From Isochrysis galbana (taxonomy: Eukaryota; Haptophyta; Isochrysidales; Isochrysidaceae): a DNA stretch of 64,000 bases. The position numbers and the translations under genes were made by a program. The stretch covers positions 434,001 to 498,000 of the forward strand of contig CM030939.1 in NCBI GenBank assembly GCA_018136815.1, given 5' to 3'. Under the pieces are notes generated by a model, which saw only the letters and a program-made list of their open reading frames with translations, was not told the DNA's origin and made no database searches. The first letter of the stretch is position 1; each line of letters begins with the position of its first letter. This document shows positions 19,100 through 28,682 of this stretch, piece by piece.

Positions 19100-19575
19100 C
19101 CGAGGGCATGGGTCGGGTGGGTGAGCGGTTCGCGGCGGGGGTACGCGCGATTGGGCAAGTCGCTCCGCTATGTGCTATGTGACGGATCGAGCATGACCAC
19201 TGGCTCGATATGCGATGATTCGGAAGGGAAACGATCGGCGGGAGGCGCGGCGAAGGTGGCCGGGAGTGATGGAATGACGGGCTGGACCACCTCCTCAGCA
19301 GAGAGAGGCGGGAGGACCGCCTTGGGCGAGGGCGAGCGCGACGACGGAGCGGACATGGCTGGGCGGATCGGGGCGAGGCAGCATATGCGAGATCTGGCCT
19401 AGACATGTTAGCAAGCCAGAGGAGGCCCCCGACCCCCGATGATGGCCATATAGGTGTCGCGTTTGGAGGCCATGGATTCAAAAGCAGGGGAGCCGGGCGT
19501 GGGTGAATCAGATGGATCGAAAGTCGCGTTCCGTCAAAAGGGGGCCAGCTAAAGTGCTTGTTTTCTTTTTGGGTA
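19100..19575 (-). pseudogene. Copia remnants: pol connection motif joined to a gag start, plus DNA-transposon terminus
   Basis: On the minus strand, 19433-19377 encodes GVGGLLWLANMSRPDLAYAA, the motif that links reverse transcriptase and RNase H in Ty1/copia pol. It is joined directly to a gag-like start (MSAPSSRSPSPKAVLPPLSA, 19356-19168), an order not found in an intact element, so it is a rearranged fossil. At the right, 19523-19549 carries the aagtcgcgttccgtcaaaag terminus related to the element at 55616. Confidence 0.65.
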
Positions 19576-19644
19576 GCCACACTATTATTATTATTACAAA
19601 GCTAATTACGCTCCCCCACTCTCAACACACGCGGTAACCCCCAG

Positions 19645-21411
19645 CTACGCGGGCTGAGTTTTCATCTTCTTCGTCTTTTTCTCACATCCCTCTTCCTCAA
19701 TGTCGTTCTGCTGGCAGGCGACGATGTCGCTTGGCTGATCTTGGGTGGCGAGGTCCGTGACGCGTGCGAGAACGGCCTTCTTGTTCTCCATGTAGAGTTT
19801 GCCAGCTGCTCGGTGCACTTGCACCATGGGATCCGTTTCAGCGTACGCGACCGCCATGATGTATTCCATGCAGAGGTACGCGACGGCGGCCTCGTCTCCA
19901 ATGTACTTGGTCTTGGGGATCCTGTCGTACTCGTCGGAGTAGTCGCCGACGAGCATGAGGGTTGTCTTGCACCAACGGCCCATGTATGGCTTGATGAGTG
20001 CCCACATCGACGGGTAGCGTTCCTTGGCCAGATCCACGCGGAAGTCTCCACATCCACGGCCCATGCCAGAGGCTGTGACGAGCAGCATCGCCAGGATGGC
20101 GCCGCTCATGCCCTCCTCCATGTGTTCGCAGAACCTGAAGGCTGGGCTGCGGACCTCCTCGTAGGTGCGGTGACCGAGTCGCTTGGCGATGAAGACAAAG
20201 TACTGGCCCATGGTGAAGGAGCGAGGCTTGTGGGGGAAGAGGAGAGTGAAGCGCTTGCCGGTAGCCGGGTCGACTTTGATCTTGCCAGCGGTTACGACGG
20301 GCGAGATTGGGATCCCTTTGTTGTGCGGGACGGAGACGGGAACAAGGCGGTTGCCGGGGAAGGCGAGGATGCTGTGGAGGGCTTTCTCGTCGGCCGCTAG
20401 CCAGGCGTCGCGCTGAGGAGAGGCGAGGACGTCGCGGGCGGTAGCGGGCACGGAGAAGCGGGTGGGACCGGAGGGCGTGACGACGTCGACGACTTCCTGC
20501 GTGGCTTTGAGGCACGAGGGTTCGAGTGGGGCCGGGGGCAGGGGGAGGCGGGAGGGGGGGGAGAGCCCGGCGGAGGCGGCGAGAAGACGCGAGCGTGCGG
20601 CGTCGAGAGAGTCTGCGGCGGCGGCCAGGAAGGGGAGGCGAGGGCCGCTGTAGTCGAGGAGGTTGTAGTCGAGGTCGTAGAGGTCCGACGGGGGCGTCGA
20701 GGACGGGGGGGGCGGGGGAGGCGGGGGTGGCGGGGGCCTCGCCGGCAAGGGAGGCGGCGGTGGAGGAGGTTGGTGGGGGGCGGCGGCGGCGGCGGCGGGG
20801 GCGGTGGAGTCGTCGACATTGGCGGAGGCGGCGGGCGCGCTGTCGTCGTTGGTGGTGGTGGTTGGAGGGATGGGGGAGGCTGCGCGGACTGGAGAAGGAA
20901 GAGATAGTGCGCCACGGCGGCGGCGAGCGACGACTCGGCGGTGGGAGGATAGGCCGGTGGCGGGTAAGGATGGACGGTGGCGGGCGGAGGAGAGGCAGCG
21001 GGGTGGAAGGGATGGGAGGCTTGCGTCGGGAATGTGTAGGTGGTGGGTGAGGGGGTGGGAAGGGAGGGAGGTGGGGGCGTGTAGTGGTTGTGGTTGTAGA
21101 GGTGGAGTGGGGATGGGGAGGGGACGGCACCTGGCGGCAGCCGATAGAGGCTGGAGCTGATGAGGGGTGGGTGGTTGAGCGGGGGTATTGGGGAGGGAGT
21201 GGCTGATTCGGTGGGGGTGGGTTGGTGGAGGTGTGTTGAAGGCTTGGATGAGGAAGAGGGAAGAAGGAGGCTGGGTAGGCGGCAACGGCGGGGAGAGGGG
21301 GGGGCTGCTCGGGCGAGGCGAGGTGCGGGAGGGGAGAGTAGAATGTCGGTTGTGCGGGCGTGGCGGCGGCGTTAGGGAGCTGTGGCCAGCCGTGTGGTTG
21401 TGATTGTGCAT
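19645..21411 (-). CDS. Proline-rich ORF with copia-RT-like segment, probably retrotransposon-derived
   Basis: The frame encodes 588 residues. Residues 1-260 are Pro/Ser/His-rich. The next block (SPQRDAWLAADEKALHSILA, then GNRLVPVSVPHNKGIPISPV and IKVDPATGKRFTLLF) resembles the start of the Ty1/copia reverse transcriptase domain (W-x-x-A-D-x-E..., N-x-L-V). The rest (GQYFVFIAKRLGHRTYEEVR, CEHMEEGMSGAILAMLLV, YMGRWCKTTLMLVGDYSDEY) is unfamiliar and lacks a YxDD box. A second frame is open across the Pro-rich part up to 21898 and begins with the MTESAPAPSD gag-like start repeated at 22344. A frameshift may therefore separate the true start from this frame. It could also be a domesticated gene. 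Confidence 0.4.
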   Translation of the reverse strand: MHNHNHTAGHSSLTPPPRPHNRHSTLPSRTSPRPSSPPLSPPLPPTQPPSSLFLIQAFNTPPPTHPHRISHSLPNTPAQPPTPHQLQPLSAAARCRPLPIPTPPLQPQPLHAPTSLPSHPLTHHLHIPDASLPSLPPRCLSSARHRPSLPATGLSSHRRVVARRRRGALSLPSPVRAASPIPPTTTTNDDSAPAASANVDDSTAPAAAAAAPHQPPPPPPPLPARPPPPPPPPPPPSSTPPSDLYDLDYNLLDYSGPRLPFLAAAADSLDAARSRLLAASAGLSPPSRLPLPPAPLEPSCLKATQEVVDVVTPSGPTRFSVPATARDVLASPQRDAWLAADEKALHSILAFPGNRLVPVSVPHNKGIPISPVVTAGKIKVDPATGKRFTLLFPHKPRSFTMGQYFVFIAKRLGHRTYEEVRSPAFRFCEHMEEGMSGAILAMLLVTASGMGRGCGDFRVDLAKERYPSMWALIKPYMGRWCKTTLMLVGDYSDEYDRIPKTKYIGDEAAVAYLCMEYIMAVAYAETDPMVQVHRAAGKLYMENKKAVLARVTDLATQDQPSDIVACQQNDIEEEGCEKKTKKMKTQPA

Positions 21412-21565
21412 GGTGTGCTTGGGTGGGCTGTGGATAGGTCATTTGGGAAGGCTGGTCAGGTTCGGGGAAGGCGGATGGGGCTGGAAGTGGCTCGGGAGCG
21501 GCGGCGATGGGGGTGTGGGGCACGGGGAGAGAGTGGGAGGGCGTGGAGGGCACACCTCCGCTACC

Positions 21566-22508
21566 ATGTGGTGAGCTGAGTGTAGCTGTGGCTGTGGGGT
21601 GGTCTGGTGAGAAAGAGAGTTGAGACATAACATGAGAGGTTTGATCAACGTGGGGCATGGAGGGCAGGCGAAGAGGGACTGGAGGAGCACGCGGGGACAG
21701 GTCGGACGGCGCGGGCGCACTCTCAGTCATCACGAGGCACTGTGGCACGAGGGCGAGGGCGAGAGCAGACGGGAGGAGCACGAGGGGCGATCGAGCGATG
21801 GCGCAGAGCGTTCGGAGGACACCGGGGGGAAAACGTCGCGCGCGGGGGGGGGGGGACGCGCGGGAAAATAATAGACGGGAAAGGGGGCGGAAACTCAAGG
21901 GAGCACTCGGGGGAAAGGCGGGAGGGAGGAGAAGGGAAAGGGCTTTCGCGGGGGAAGGGGGCCGATCGAGATAGCGCGAGGGGGAGGGAATCGGGGCGCG
22001 ACGGACGAGGGGAGTCGCGCGGGGAACCTAGTCGGGGCGTATAGGAAGAGGCAAGTGTACAAGGCCCCTTCCTTACCCGCAACACCCTCCCCCTCGCGCT
22101 ATCTCGATCGGCCCCCTCCCCCCGCGAAAGCCCTTTCCCTTCTCCTCCCTCCCGCCTTTCCCCCGAGTGCTCCCTTGAGTTTCCGCCCCCTTTCCCGTCT
22201 ATTATTTTCCCGCGCGTCCCCCCCCCCCCCCGCGCGTGACGTTTTCCCCCGGTGTCCTCCGAACGCTCTGCGCCATCGCCCGATCGCCCCTCGTGCTCCT
22301 CCCGTCTGCTCTCGCCCTCGCCCTCGTGCCACAGTGCCTCGTGATGACTGAGAGTGCGCCCGCGCCGTCCGACCTGTCCCCGCGTGCTCCTCCAGTCCCT
22401 CTTCGCCCACCCTCCATGCCCCACGTTGATCAAACCTCTCATGTTATGTCTCAACTCTCTTTCTCACCAGACCACCCCACAGCCACAGCTACACTCAGCT
22501 CACCACAT
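21566..22508. repeat. Large inverted repeat, 424-bp arms around a 96-bp spacer
   Basis: The left arm 21566-21988 and right arm 22085-22508 are near-perfect reverse complements, differing at a G/C run and a few bases. Each arm carries the same leader and gag-like start (MTESAPAPSDLSPRAPPVPL) pointing outward: leftward into the ORF at 19645-21411 and rightward into unrelated sequence at 22509. So two 5' ends of one element stand head to head. Confidence 0.85.
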
Positions 22509-22511
22509 CGG

Positions 22512-23480
22512 CAAAACTTTTGCACTAGATCCAACTATGTAGCTCTACCTCCACAAGCTCCTCCTAGGCGTTCTCCCCTAAACATCGTCGGAAATTGCTC
22601 TTTTTACTTGTTGTTTTCGCGATACTGCACTTTTCAATATTGGGTTGTGGAGCGATCTGAATCGGCATAGTATCTAGACGTCGAGCATTGCCGCTCGCAC
22701 GAATTCATGTGTAGAAAAGACCGGCGATCAAATAGGGCAAATGGGCATGCAATGATTCCGTTTAAGCTTAGAGAGCGGTTGGCACACAACTACAATTGGG
22801 GAGGAATGCCACCGGAGCAAGACATCTTGGTGGTGGGGTGAGCGACAGTGTGCCAGTGCGCTGGGATTGACGGGTCAGTGTGGCCTCGCCTGATCTCCAT
22901 CACAGCACTCTCACCATGGCTAGGGTGAGAAGAACTCGAGCCTGTTGCACAACCACACGATGAGCAAGGCGGCAAAAGTACCACGGGGGCGCGGGGGGGG
23001 GGAAGGGGGGGGAGGCCCCGATCCGTGCTGGGAAAGCCGCGAGTGCCACTGAGCTTTGGCATACGGCGGTCATTGGCTGTGCGCAGAGTGCAATTGAGAC
23101 CCATGAGCATCCTCGCGCCTACACCACGGATCGAGGGGCAAACAAAGGGGGAAGGCAGCGTGAAAGCGCTACAGCTACACCCTTCAAGCCCATAGTCACA
23201 CGGTCTAGGCAAACACCGAGCGGCACCAGTGAGAACAGGAGCTCAGGGCCTCGTGCGATGCTCTGCGCGTATAGAGCAGAGGCGATTTGGCCGGCTGTGT
23301 GGCGGGCACTGTGGCCACTTTTCAATTTGTGCTCAACTTTGAGCCTGCTCAATGCTACCTCACCGAGAGGGAGCAAAGCCACGACAGCCGAACACTTGCA
23401 CACTCGTACGGGTCATATGATCGAGGCCCCATCAACAGCACGGTTCAAGGCTCAATGGCTCCCTAGGTCGCGCGACTGAG
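22512..23480. other. Spacer between inverted repeat and helicase gene; no gene seen
   Basis: No motif-bearing ORF is recognised on either strand. The 3' UTR of the helicase gene should lie at the right edge. A homopurine G tract lies at 22993-23012. Confidence 0.4.
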
Positions 23481-23492
23481 AGCGCTGGAACC

Positions 23493-25439
23493 TCAATCAC
23501 GTGACCTGGAACGCCGCCGGCGTGGAGAGCGAGAACCGTCTCGCCGGCGCCGGTCGTAATCGCGATCATAGTCGCGTTCACGGCGGTATGCGGAGCTGCT
23601 GTCGTGGGCATACCCCCCTGCAAAGGAGTGAGTCGACAGTGGGGGCGCGCCAGCAGTGGGGGCTCCGAACCCGCCACAGCCGCCGCCGTGATTGTAGCTG
23701 CCGCCGTAGCTGCCGCCGCCGCCATGGGAGAACTTACATCGCGCACCACGGTTGCACAAGCCACGCTTGAAATCGCCGCACTCCTCCCGAGTGGGCATAG
23801 AGGAGGGAATTGAGGCAGCTAGCTGCGCCGCCTGCAGAGTGAGCATGCCGCCCAAGGGATGGGGCTGTAGAGCGTCGCGCTCGTCGTACGGATCATAGTT
23901 GTGGCGAATGCCGCCCAGTTGCGCGAGCCGGTGAGGTATCTTCTGGCCAGCCTTGAGCATGATGTCGGCAAGGGCGCGCGCGTACTTGCCATCCTTGCCG
24001 GCGTCCATGAAGGTGTGTGCCTCACCCTTGGCACCCGCACGGCCGGTGCGCCCGATGCGATGGATATAATCTTCGATGTTGCCCGGGAAGTCATAGTTGA
24101 TGACTGCCTTGACCTCCTTGACGTCGATGCCGCGCGCAGCGACATCAGTGGCTATCATCACGGGCCGGCGACCCGACTTGAAGTCGCTGAGCACAGCCTC
24201 GCGCTCGCGCTGATCCTTATCACCGTGAATAATGCCGCAACCAATCATGCGCTGAAGCATCATGCCCAGCTGGTCGGCCATGCGCTTGGTCGACGTGAAG
24301 ATGAGCGTGCGCGAGCCTGCCTCAAGCGAGCAGAAGATGTTGCGCAGCATGTCCTGCTTGTCCTGCTGAGAGCGCGTGAAGTGGACGTATTGCGTGATGT
24401 CCTTGTTGGCGTTGAGCGAGTTGATATCGCCCACCTCGACCTGGATGGGCGAGCGCAGGAACTCGTACGCCAGCCTGCGCACCGCCTTGGGCCACGTGGC
24501 AGTGTAGAAGAGCGTCTGCCGCTGCGGCGGAACGGCGAGGACAATTTTGCGGATCTGCGGCTCAAAGCCCATGTCAAGCATGCGGTCGGCTTCGTCCATC
24601 ACGAGGTAGGAGACCTGACCAAACCGGATCTGCTGCGTCTCGAGGAAGTCGTTGATGCGACCCGGTGTGCCGATGACCACCTGGCAGCCCTGGCGCAGCT
24701 TGGACAGCTGCGAGCCCTTGCCCTGCCCTCCGTAGCAGCAGACCGAGTGAATCCCGAGGGGGCTGCCAAATTTTTGGCACTCGACCTCGATCTGCATGGC
24801 GAGCTCGCGAGTGGGGGCGAGGCAGAGGAGTGTCGGCCCGAGCTGCGCGTTGGGCCGCGTTGCCTGAATAAGGAGGAAGCCCGGAACGAGGAAGCCGAGC
24901 GTCTTCCCAGAGCCCGTCTTCGCGACACCAATCACGTCGCGCTTTGCCATTGCGGCTGGCCACGTCTGCGCCTGAATCACGGAGGGCGACTTGAAGCCGG
25001 CGCGGTGAATGGCGTCCATTATGGGCGCCGGTAGACCTGCCTCCTCGAACGTGAGGAACGGCGGGGGCGAGCCGCCGTACACCTTGACGTCGTTCTCCTT
25101 CCAGAAACGGAGCACAGCGTCCGAGGCAGGTGCGTCAGCTCCCTGCTCCTGCACGTCATTGTAGCTGGAGCTGGTAGGCCGCGAATACTGCAGGCCGATG
25201 GAGTCGTCGTAGCCGTAGCTTGCAGTGCACCTGACGCCACACCTGTCCCGCGAGGAGCTCGAGGAGAGCGCCAAGGAGGAGGAGGAGGAGGGGTAGTTGT
25301 GCGCATACTGCGAGTACGCGCCCGAGGATATTGCAGAGGAGGGGTCGAAGTCGGCGGGCTTCTCGTACTGCGAGGCGCCCGTGTCAGAGTGCCAATAGTA
25401 GGTGTTGCCAGCGCCGTCGAGGGCGGTGTTCCAGCCCAT
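23493..25439 (-). CDS. DEAD-box RNA helicase with WW domain and CCCH finger
   Basis: A single exon encodes 648 residues from the ATG at 25439 (A at -3 and G at +4). A WW domain opens the protein (GWNTALDGAGNTYYWHSDTG, ending QYEKP). A DDX5/Dbp2-type helicase core follows: Q motif, AKTGSGKT, PTRELA, TPGR, DEAD, TAT (in place of SAT), ARGID and HRIGRTGR, all intact. Downstream is a CCCH finger (CGDFKRGLCNRGARCKFSH), a Gly-rich stretch and an RD/RS tail (RRRRDGSRSPRRRRSRSRD). WW plus DEAD resembles plant DRH1/RH40-type helicases; the added CCCH finger is less usual. A role in nuclear RNA processing is likely from family and the RS tail. Confidence 0.92.
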   Translation of the reverse strand: MGWNTALDGAGNTYYWHSDTGASQYEKPADFDPSSAISSGAYSQYAHNYPSSSSSLALSSSSSRDRCGVRCTASYGYDDSIGLQYSRPTSSSYNDVQEQGADAPASDAVLRFWKENDVKVYGGSPPPFLTFEEAGLPAPIMDAIHRAGFKSPSVIQAQTWPAAMAKRDVIGVAKTGSGKTLGFLVPGFLLIQATRPNAQLGPTLLCLAPTRELAMQIEVECQKFGSPLGIHSVCCYGGQGKGSQLSKLRQGCQVVIGTPGRINDFLETQQIRFGQVSYLVMDEADRMLDMGFEPQIRKIVLAVPPQRQTLFYTATWPKAVRRLAYEFLRSPIQVEVGDINSLNANKDITQYVHFTRSQQDKQDMLRNIFCSLEAGSRTLIFTSTKRMADQLGMMLQRMIGCGIIHGDKDQREREAVLSDFKSGRRPVMIATDVAARGIDVKEVKAVINYDFPGNIEDYIHRIGRTGRAGAKGEAHTFMDAGKDGKYARALADIMLKAGQKIPHRLAQLGGIRHNYDPYDERDALQPHPLGGMLTLQAAQLAASIPSSMPTREECGDFKRGLCNRGARCKFSHGGGGSYGGSYNHGGGCGGFGAPTAGAPPLSTHSFAGGYAHDSSSAYRRERDYDRDYDRRRRDGSRSPRRRRSRSRD

Positions 25440-25514
25440 CGTTGAGAGGGGCGAGAGAGGAGAGGGAGGGGACGGGGAAGGCGCCACCCTCGAGCCCAAC
25501 CTGGTGCGCGACAC

Positions 25515-26439
25515 GTTCTCTCCTCTCGCTCGCTCGATCCCCGTTAGAACTTAGAGTGCTGTACTTCTAGACCATCTTGTTGACTAGCATCTATTGTAGC
25601 ATCCCTTCCTTCATCCCTTGCTGTTCAGCCTGAGTTGTGTTGTAGGAGTGGTTCTACTCCTCCGGTGTACGGTGTGGTAGCATGGTATCGTCACCGACTC
25701 GTTGCGCTAGCTAGCCTCCAATGGTTACTCTGATCTGTACCGTTCTTCTCACAGTCACTGGGCCTAATATAGGCTGGGCCAAACACCAAACATGGTACAT
25801 GGTTGTCGCATTCGCGAGCCTCTGCAGGCTATTTGCTATTTCGCTATTTTCCGCTCTACCGTTGGACCGTTGGGGGTAGGCCAGGATATCCGAGATATCC
25901 ATCGGGATATTTAGGCGGATATGCTGGAAATGGATATCTCGGGATAGATGTGGGATATTTGGGCGCTGTGCGCTGTGAGCGTGCGGTGCCCAAAAACAAA
26001 ACTCGAATTCGGCGCGTCGCCGCAGAGCCGCTGTACCCCTGCGGCGCTCACGATTGGGAGGTGACAAATCAAGCGAATACGTAATAAACAATGTTGTTAC
26101 TGTAATAGTAATTGCCCATCTCACCACCGAGAGCGCCACCCCGCTCCCTGCTGCCACCCACCACCATAATGCCTCGAGGTGAGCAGGTGAGCTGCCGCTC
26201 TTGCACCTGCCCTGGCGCTAGAGCGCCACCCACTCACCTGTGCCTGTGCCCATCTCCTTGCGCAGGTCCACGCCGCTCGCGCCGCTCCGCGCCGCGCAGG
26301 CACGCCGACAATTCTGTCGGCTGTCGGCGACAACTCTGCGCGTGTGAGCGCCGAACGCACGCAGCGCCCTACCACAGACCACAGACCACAGATGGTATCA
26401 AGGAAGGATTTCTGCCATAGGGAGGGGGGCCTGGACCAT
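25515..26439. repeat. Repeat-bearing spacer upstream of the helicase
   Basis: Positions 25690-25800 match 38222-38330 (caatggttactctgatct, then cactgggcc). Positions 25805-25860 carry the cattcgcgagcctctgcagg repeat also present at 39432 and 50880. Short direct repeats of GGATAT lie at 25880-25960. No gene is recognised; the helicase promoter should lie at the left. Confidence 0.45.
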
Positions 26440-26760
26440 CACATATGCCGATGGCTCAACCCTTGTCTTGCATGACGAGCGTGAGATCAGGAATACAGTG
26501 GATGTGTGCTCTCTACCACAGTGGCAAACATTAGTAAGTAAGGTGAAGGGCGCCTTTGAATATTTGGAATGCCGGCTCACAGACAAGTGCGCCACGCCTT
26601 ATTGCTGCAAAGAGCAGCACCGTATTGCAGGTTTGTTGCGCGCATTCAACCCCTCGTTTGCCTCAGGGAATGTGGGTGCATTGTGGGTGCGGCAGCTTGC
26701 GAATCTCCCTTGCTTCTCTCACATCGCGGGGGTTGCCCGCTCCTCCCGCGGACGCAGCGG
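26440..26760 (+). pseudogene. hAT transposase fragment
   Basis: The plus strand encodes TYADGSTLVLHDEREIRNTV, then LVSKVKGAFEYLECRLTDKC and CKEQHRIAGLLRAFNPSFAS, collinear with the fragment at 7571-8085 (shared KEQHR..GLLRAF(D/N)P core). It stops short of the hATC block; at 26770 it runs into another repeat. Confidence 0.7.
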
Positions 26761-26764
26761 GTCA

Positions 26765-26950
26765 ACAGAGAGAGCAAAGAAGGAACCAATTGGCCAGAAG
26801 AGAACTCGTCGTCCTAGAGAAGGATTGCACACAGAAAAGGCGCGATAGGGATTCATCCATGCTTAGTGAAGATCCTACAAGATTCATCGGCGAATAGCGT
26901 CTCAACGCGAGCACAGCGGCGTGCACTTTACCTATAGCTTTTCGTAGCTT
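26765..26950 (-). repeat. Inverted copy of the MAKLRKAIGK repeat
   Basis: On the minus strand this encodes MAKLRKAIGKVHAAVLALRR followed by YSPMNLVGSSLSMDESLSRL, almost identical to 39840-40010 and 52209-52313. It follows the hAT piece directly. A 50-residue reading frame preserved in three copies suggests a former coding segment of an unidentified element. Confidence 0.6.
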
Positions 26951-28180
26951 AGCCACTTGCACAATGACACACATCACACACGTACTGGAGCACGCGCACC
27001 GGCGACATGGACGCGGCAGCCATGCCGGTGGGAGAGCGACGGGTGGCGGGAGCCGGTGGAGGGGGGGGGGGGGAGGCCACGCGGCGGCGGGGCGCGCGGG
27101 GGGGGGGGGGGAACCGCCGGAGGCGAGGGCGCAAGAATCATAAAAGTAGTTTTATGATTTTCTAAGTAGTATCGTTTCTACTAACGTATTACTCACTCCT
27201 TACTCGAGGTCACCGGTGTGATTATACCGCAACATCAACCCACATTGAATCTGATCGGCCAAGGCACTCATTTGTCCATCGCCAAACATGATGGTCTGCG
27301 GTCTGCGGTCTGCGGATCGCGCTCGCGCTCTCTCGCTCTCTTCTCTCTTCTCTCTTCTCTCCGCCGCCCCCGCGGCTCCCCCCCCCCCCTTCTCCCGCCT
27401 TTACTACCCCTCCTCTCTCCTCTCCCGCCCTTTCTTACCCCCCTCTCCCGCCCTTTACTCTTACTACCCTACCCTCTCCCCTCTCTCTCCCGCCTCCCGC
27501 CCTTACTACTTACTACCCCCCCCCCGCCCCCCGCCCTTCTCCCTAGGTACTAAGTTAGGATATGGATATGGGGGATGGGGTGATGGGAGTGGGGGGGGGG
27601 GGGGCTGCAGGAGCCCCCAAATTTTGCGAGGGCGCTGCAGGAGCCCCCCAAATTTTGCGAAATTTCGCCCCGAAATCTGTGAGTAAACCCACCCCCAAAT
27701 TTTGAAAAAAAATTCCGAAATCCTGACCTGGGCCTAGTGGTCTCCAGATGTAGCGAAGTGGGATAGCGACGAGGACACGGATGCCGAGGATGATTGGATG
27801 GCGGACGAGGCGGTAGACCCAAGCGCCAATGTGATAAAGCAGTTAATTGCCTGATTGATGCGTGTGAACGTGTGAACACAATATCAATACCATAAGCGTA
27901 GTATAGTAGGAGTAGAGAGTAGAGGTAGAGGAGACGCATGCAGCAGCCGTGGCTATAGATGTGTGAGTGTGTGAGTGCGTGCGCGCATGCGCGGGCTGCG
28001 CGCGCCGCGCGCCGCGCCGCGCACGCCCCTTAGAGGGGGCCTTTGGCCTTTGGCCCCCGCCGAAAAACGGTGGCCACAAAGGAGGGAGTTTGAAACACGA
28101 AACACGGTGAAAAACACAGTTTTTGACCTCCAAAAAAAAACACTGTTCCTGTATTTCACAGCTAGGGTGATGATACCAGG
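26951..28180. other. Low-complexity spacer with a hairpin and a short duplication
   Basis: G runs lie at 27061-27075 and 27099-27111. A perfect hairpin, AATCATAAAA-GTAG-TTTTATGATT, lies at 27136-27159 and may be a retroposon 5' end, though no ATG pattern follows clearly. Pyrimidine-rich tracts fill 27330-27540. Two copies of GCTGCAGGAGCCCCC plus AAATTTTGCGA lie at 27604-27660. The 28170-28215 stretch carries the AGTGGTACTAACGCTCAGATG retroposon 3' motif followed by a TTTATTATTA tail. No gene is recognised. Confidence 0.5.
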
Positions 28181-28682
28181 CTAGTGGGAGTAGTGGTACT
28201 AACGCTCAGATGCTTTATTATTAAGGGAGCGGGCCTGGCTGTTGTAATCGGCCGCTAATAGTTGCGTGTCATCGGCGAATTGGCTCATCTCTAATCTTGA
28301 GTTCGGCCCCATTTATGATTAATTTTTAGCCCTAATAAAAAACCCTGTTTGACCACCCTAACACAAGCCACAACAAGGAGAGAAAGGAAAGGGGAGGGGA
28401 GAAGGGTGTCCCCTCCTCAACCTAAGCAAAATGGGGTCCGCTCTCGCTCTACCTAGCAACAAGCGAAATAGCTTCAAGAGCAACAGCCATGAACCTGTAC
28501 ACATTCGGATTCGGAGTTAGGACGTCCGGTTATAGGAGGAAGTCGCTCCTCAGGTGTCGATCCTTTGGGGGCACTCTGCAAGGATCCCGTCTTCGTGGAG
28601 CCTCGTGGGCGCTTGTCATTGCCACAGCTCGCCAATCACCCACAAGAGTGGTGTTTTGCCGCCCTCTGAGGGCAAGAATGTG
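28181..28682. other. 3' flank of the FAF2-like gene
   Basis: No gene or repeat is recognised apart from the retroposon tail at 28187-28215. The 3' UTR of the FAF2-like gene should lie at the right edge. Confidence 0.35.

Noticed and set aside
19838-21898. 686-residue minus-strand ORF overlapping the 588-residue one
   Set aside because: After the first part it reads the proline codons of the other frame as Arg/His/Pro; only the MTESAPAPSD start is repeated elsewhere and seems real.
22790-23212. 140-residue minus-strand ORF, possible GT8 paralogue
   Set aside because: Similarity to the C-terminus of the GT8 protein is limited to scattered Cys/His and disappears on inspection.
23901-25034. 377-residue plus-strand ORF opposite the helicase
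   Set aside because: It is the antisense shadow of the GC-rich DEAD-box exon, with no domain of its own.
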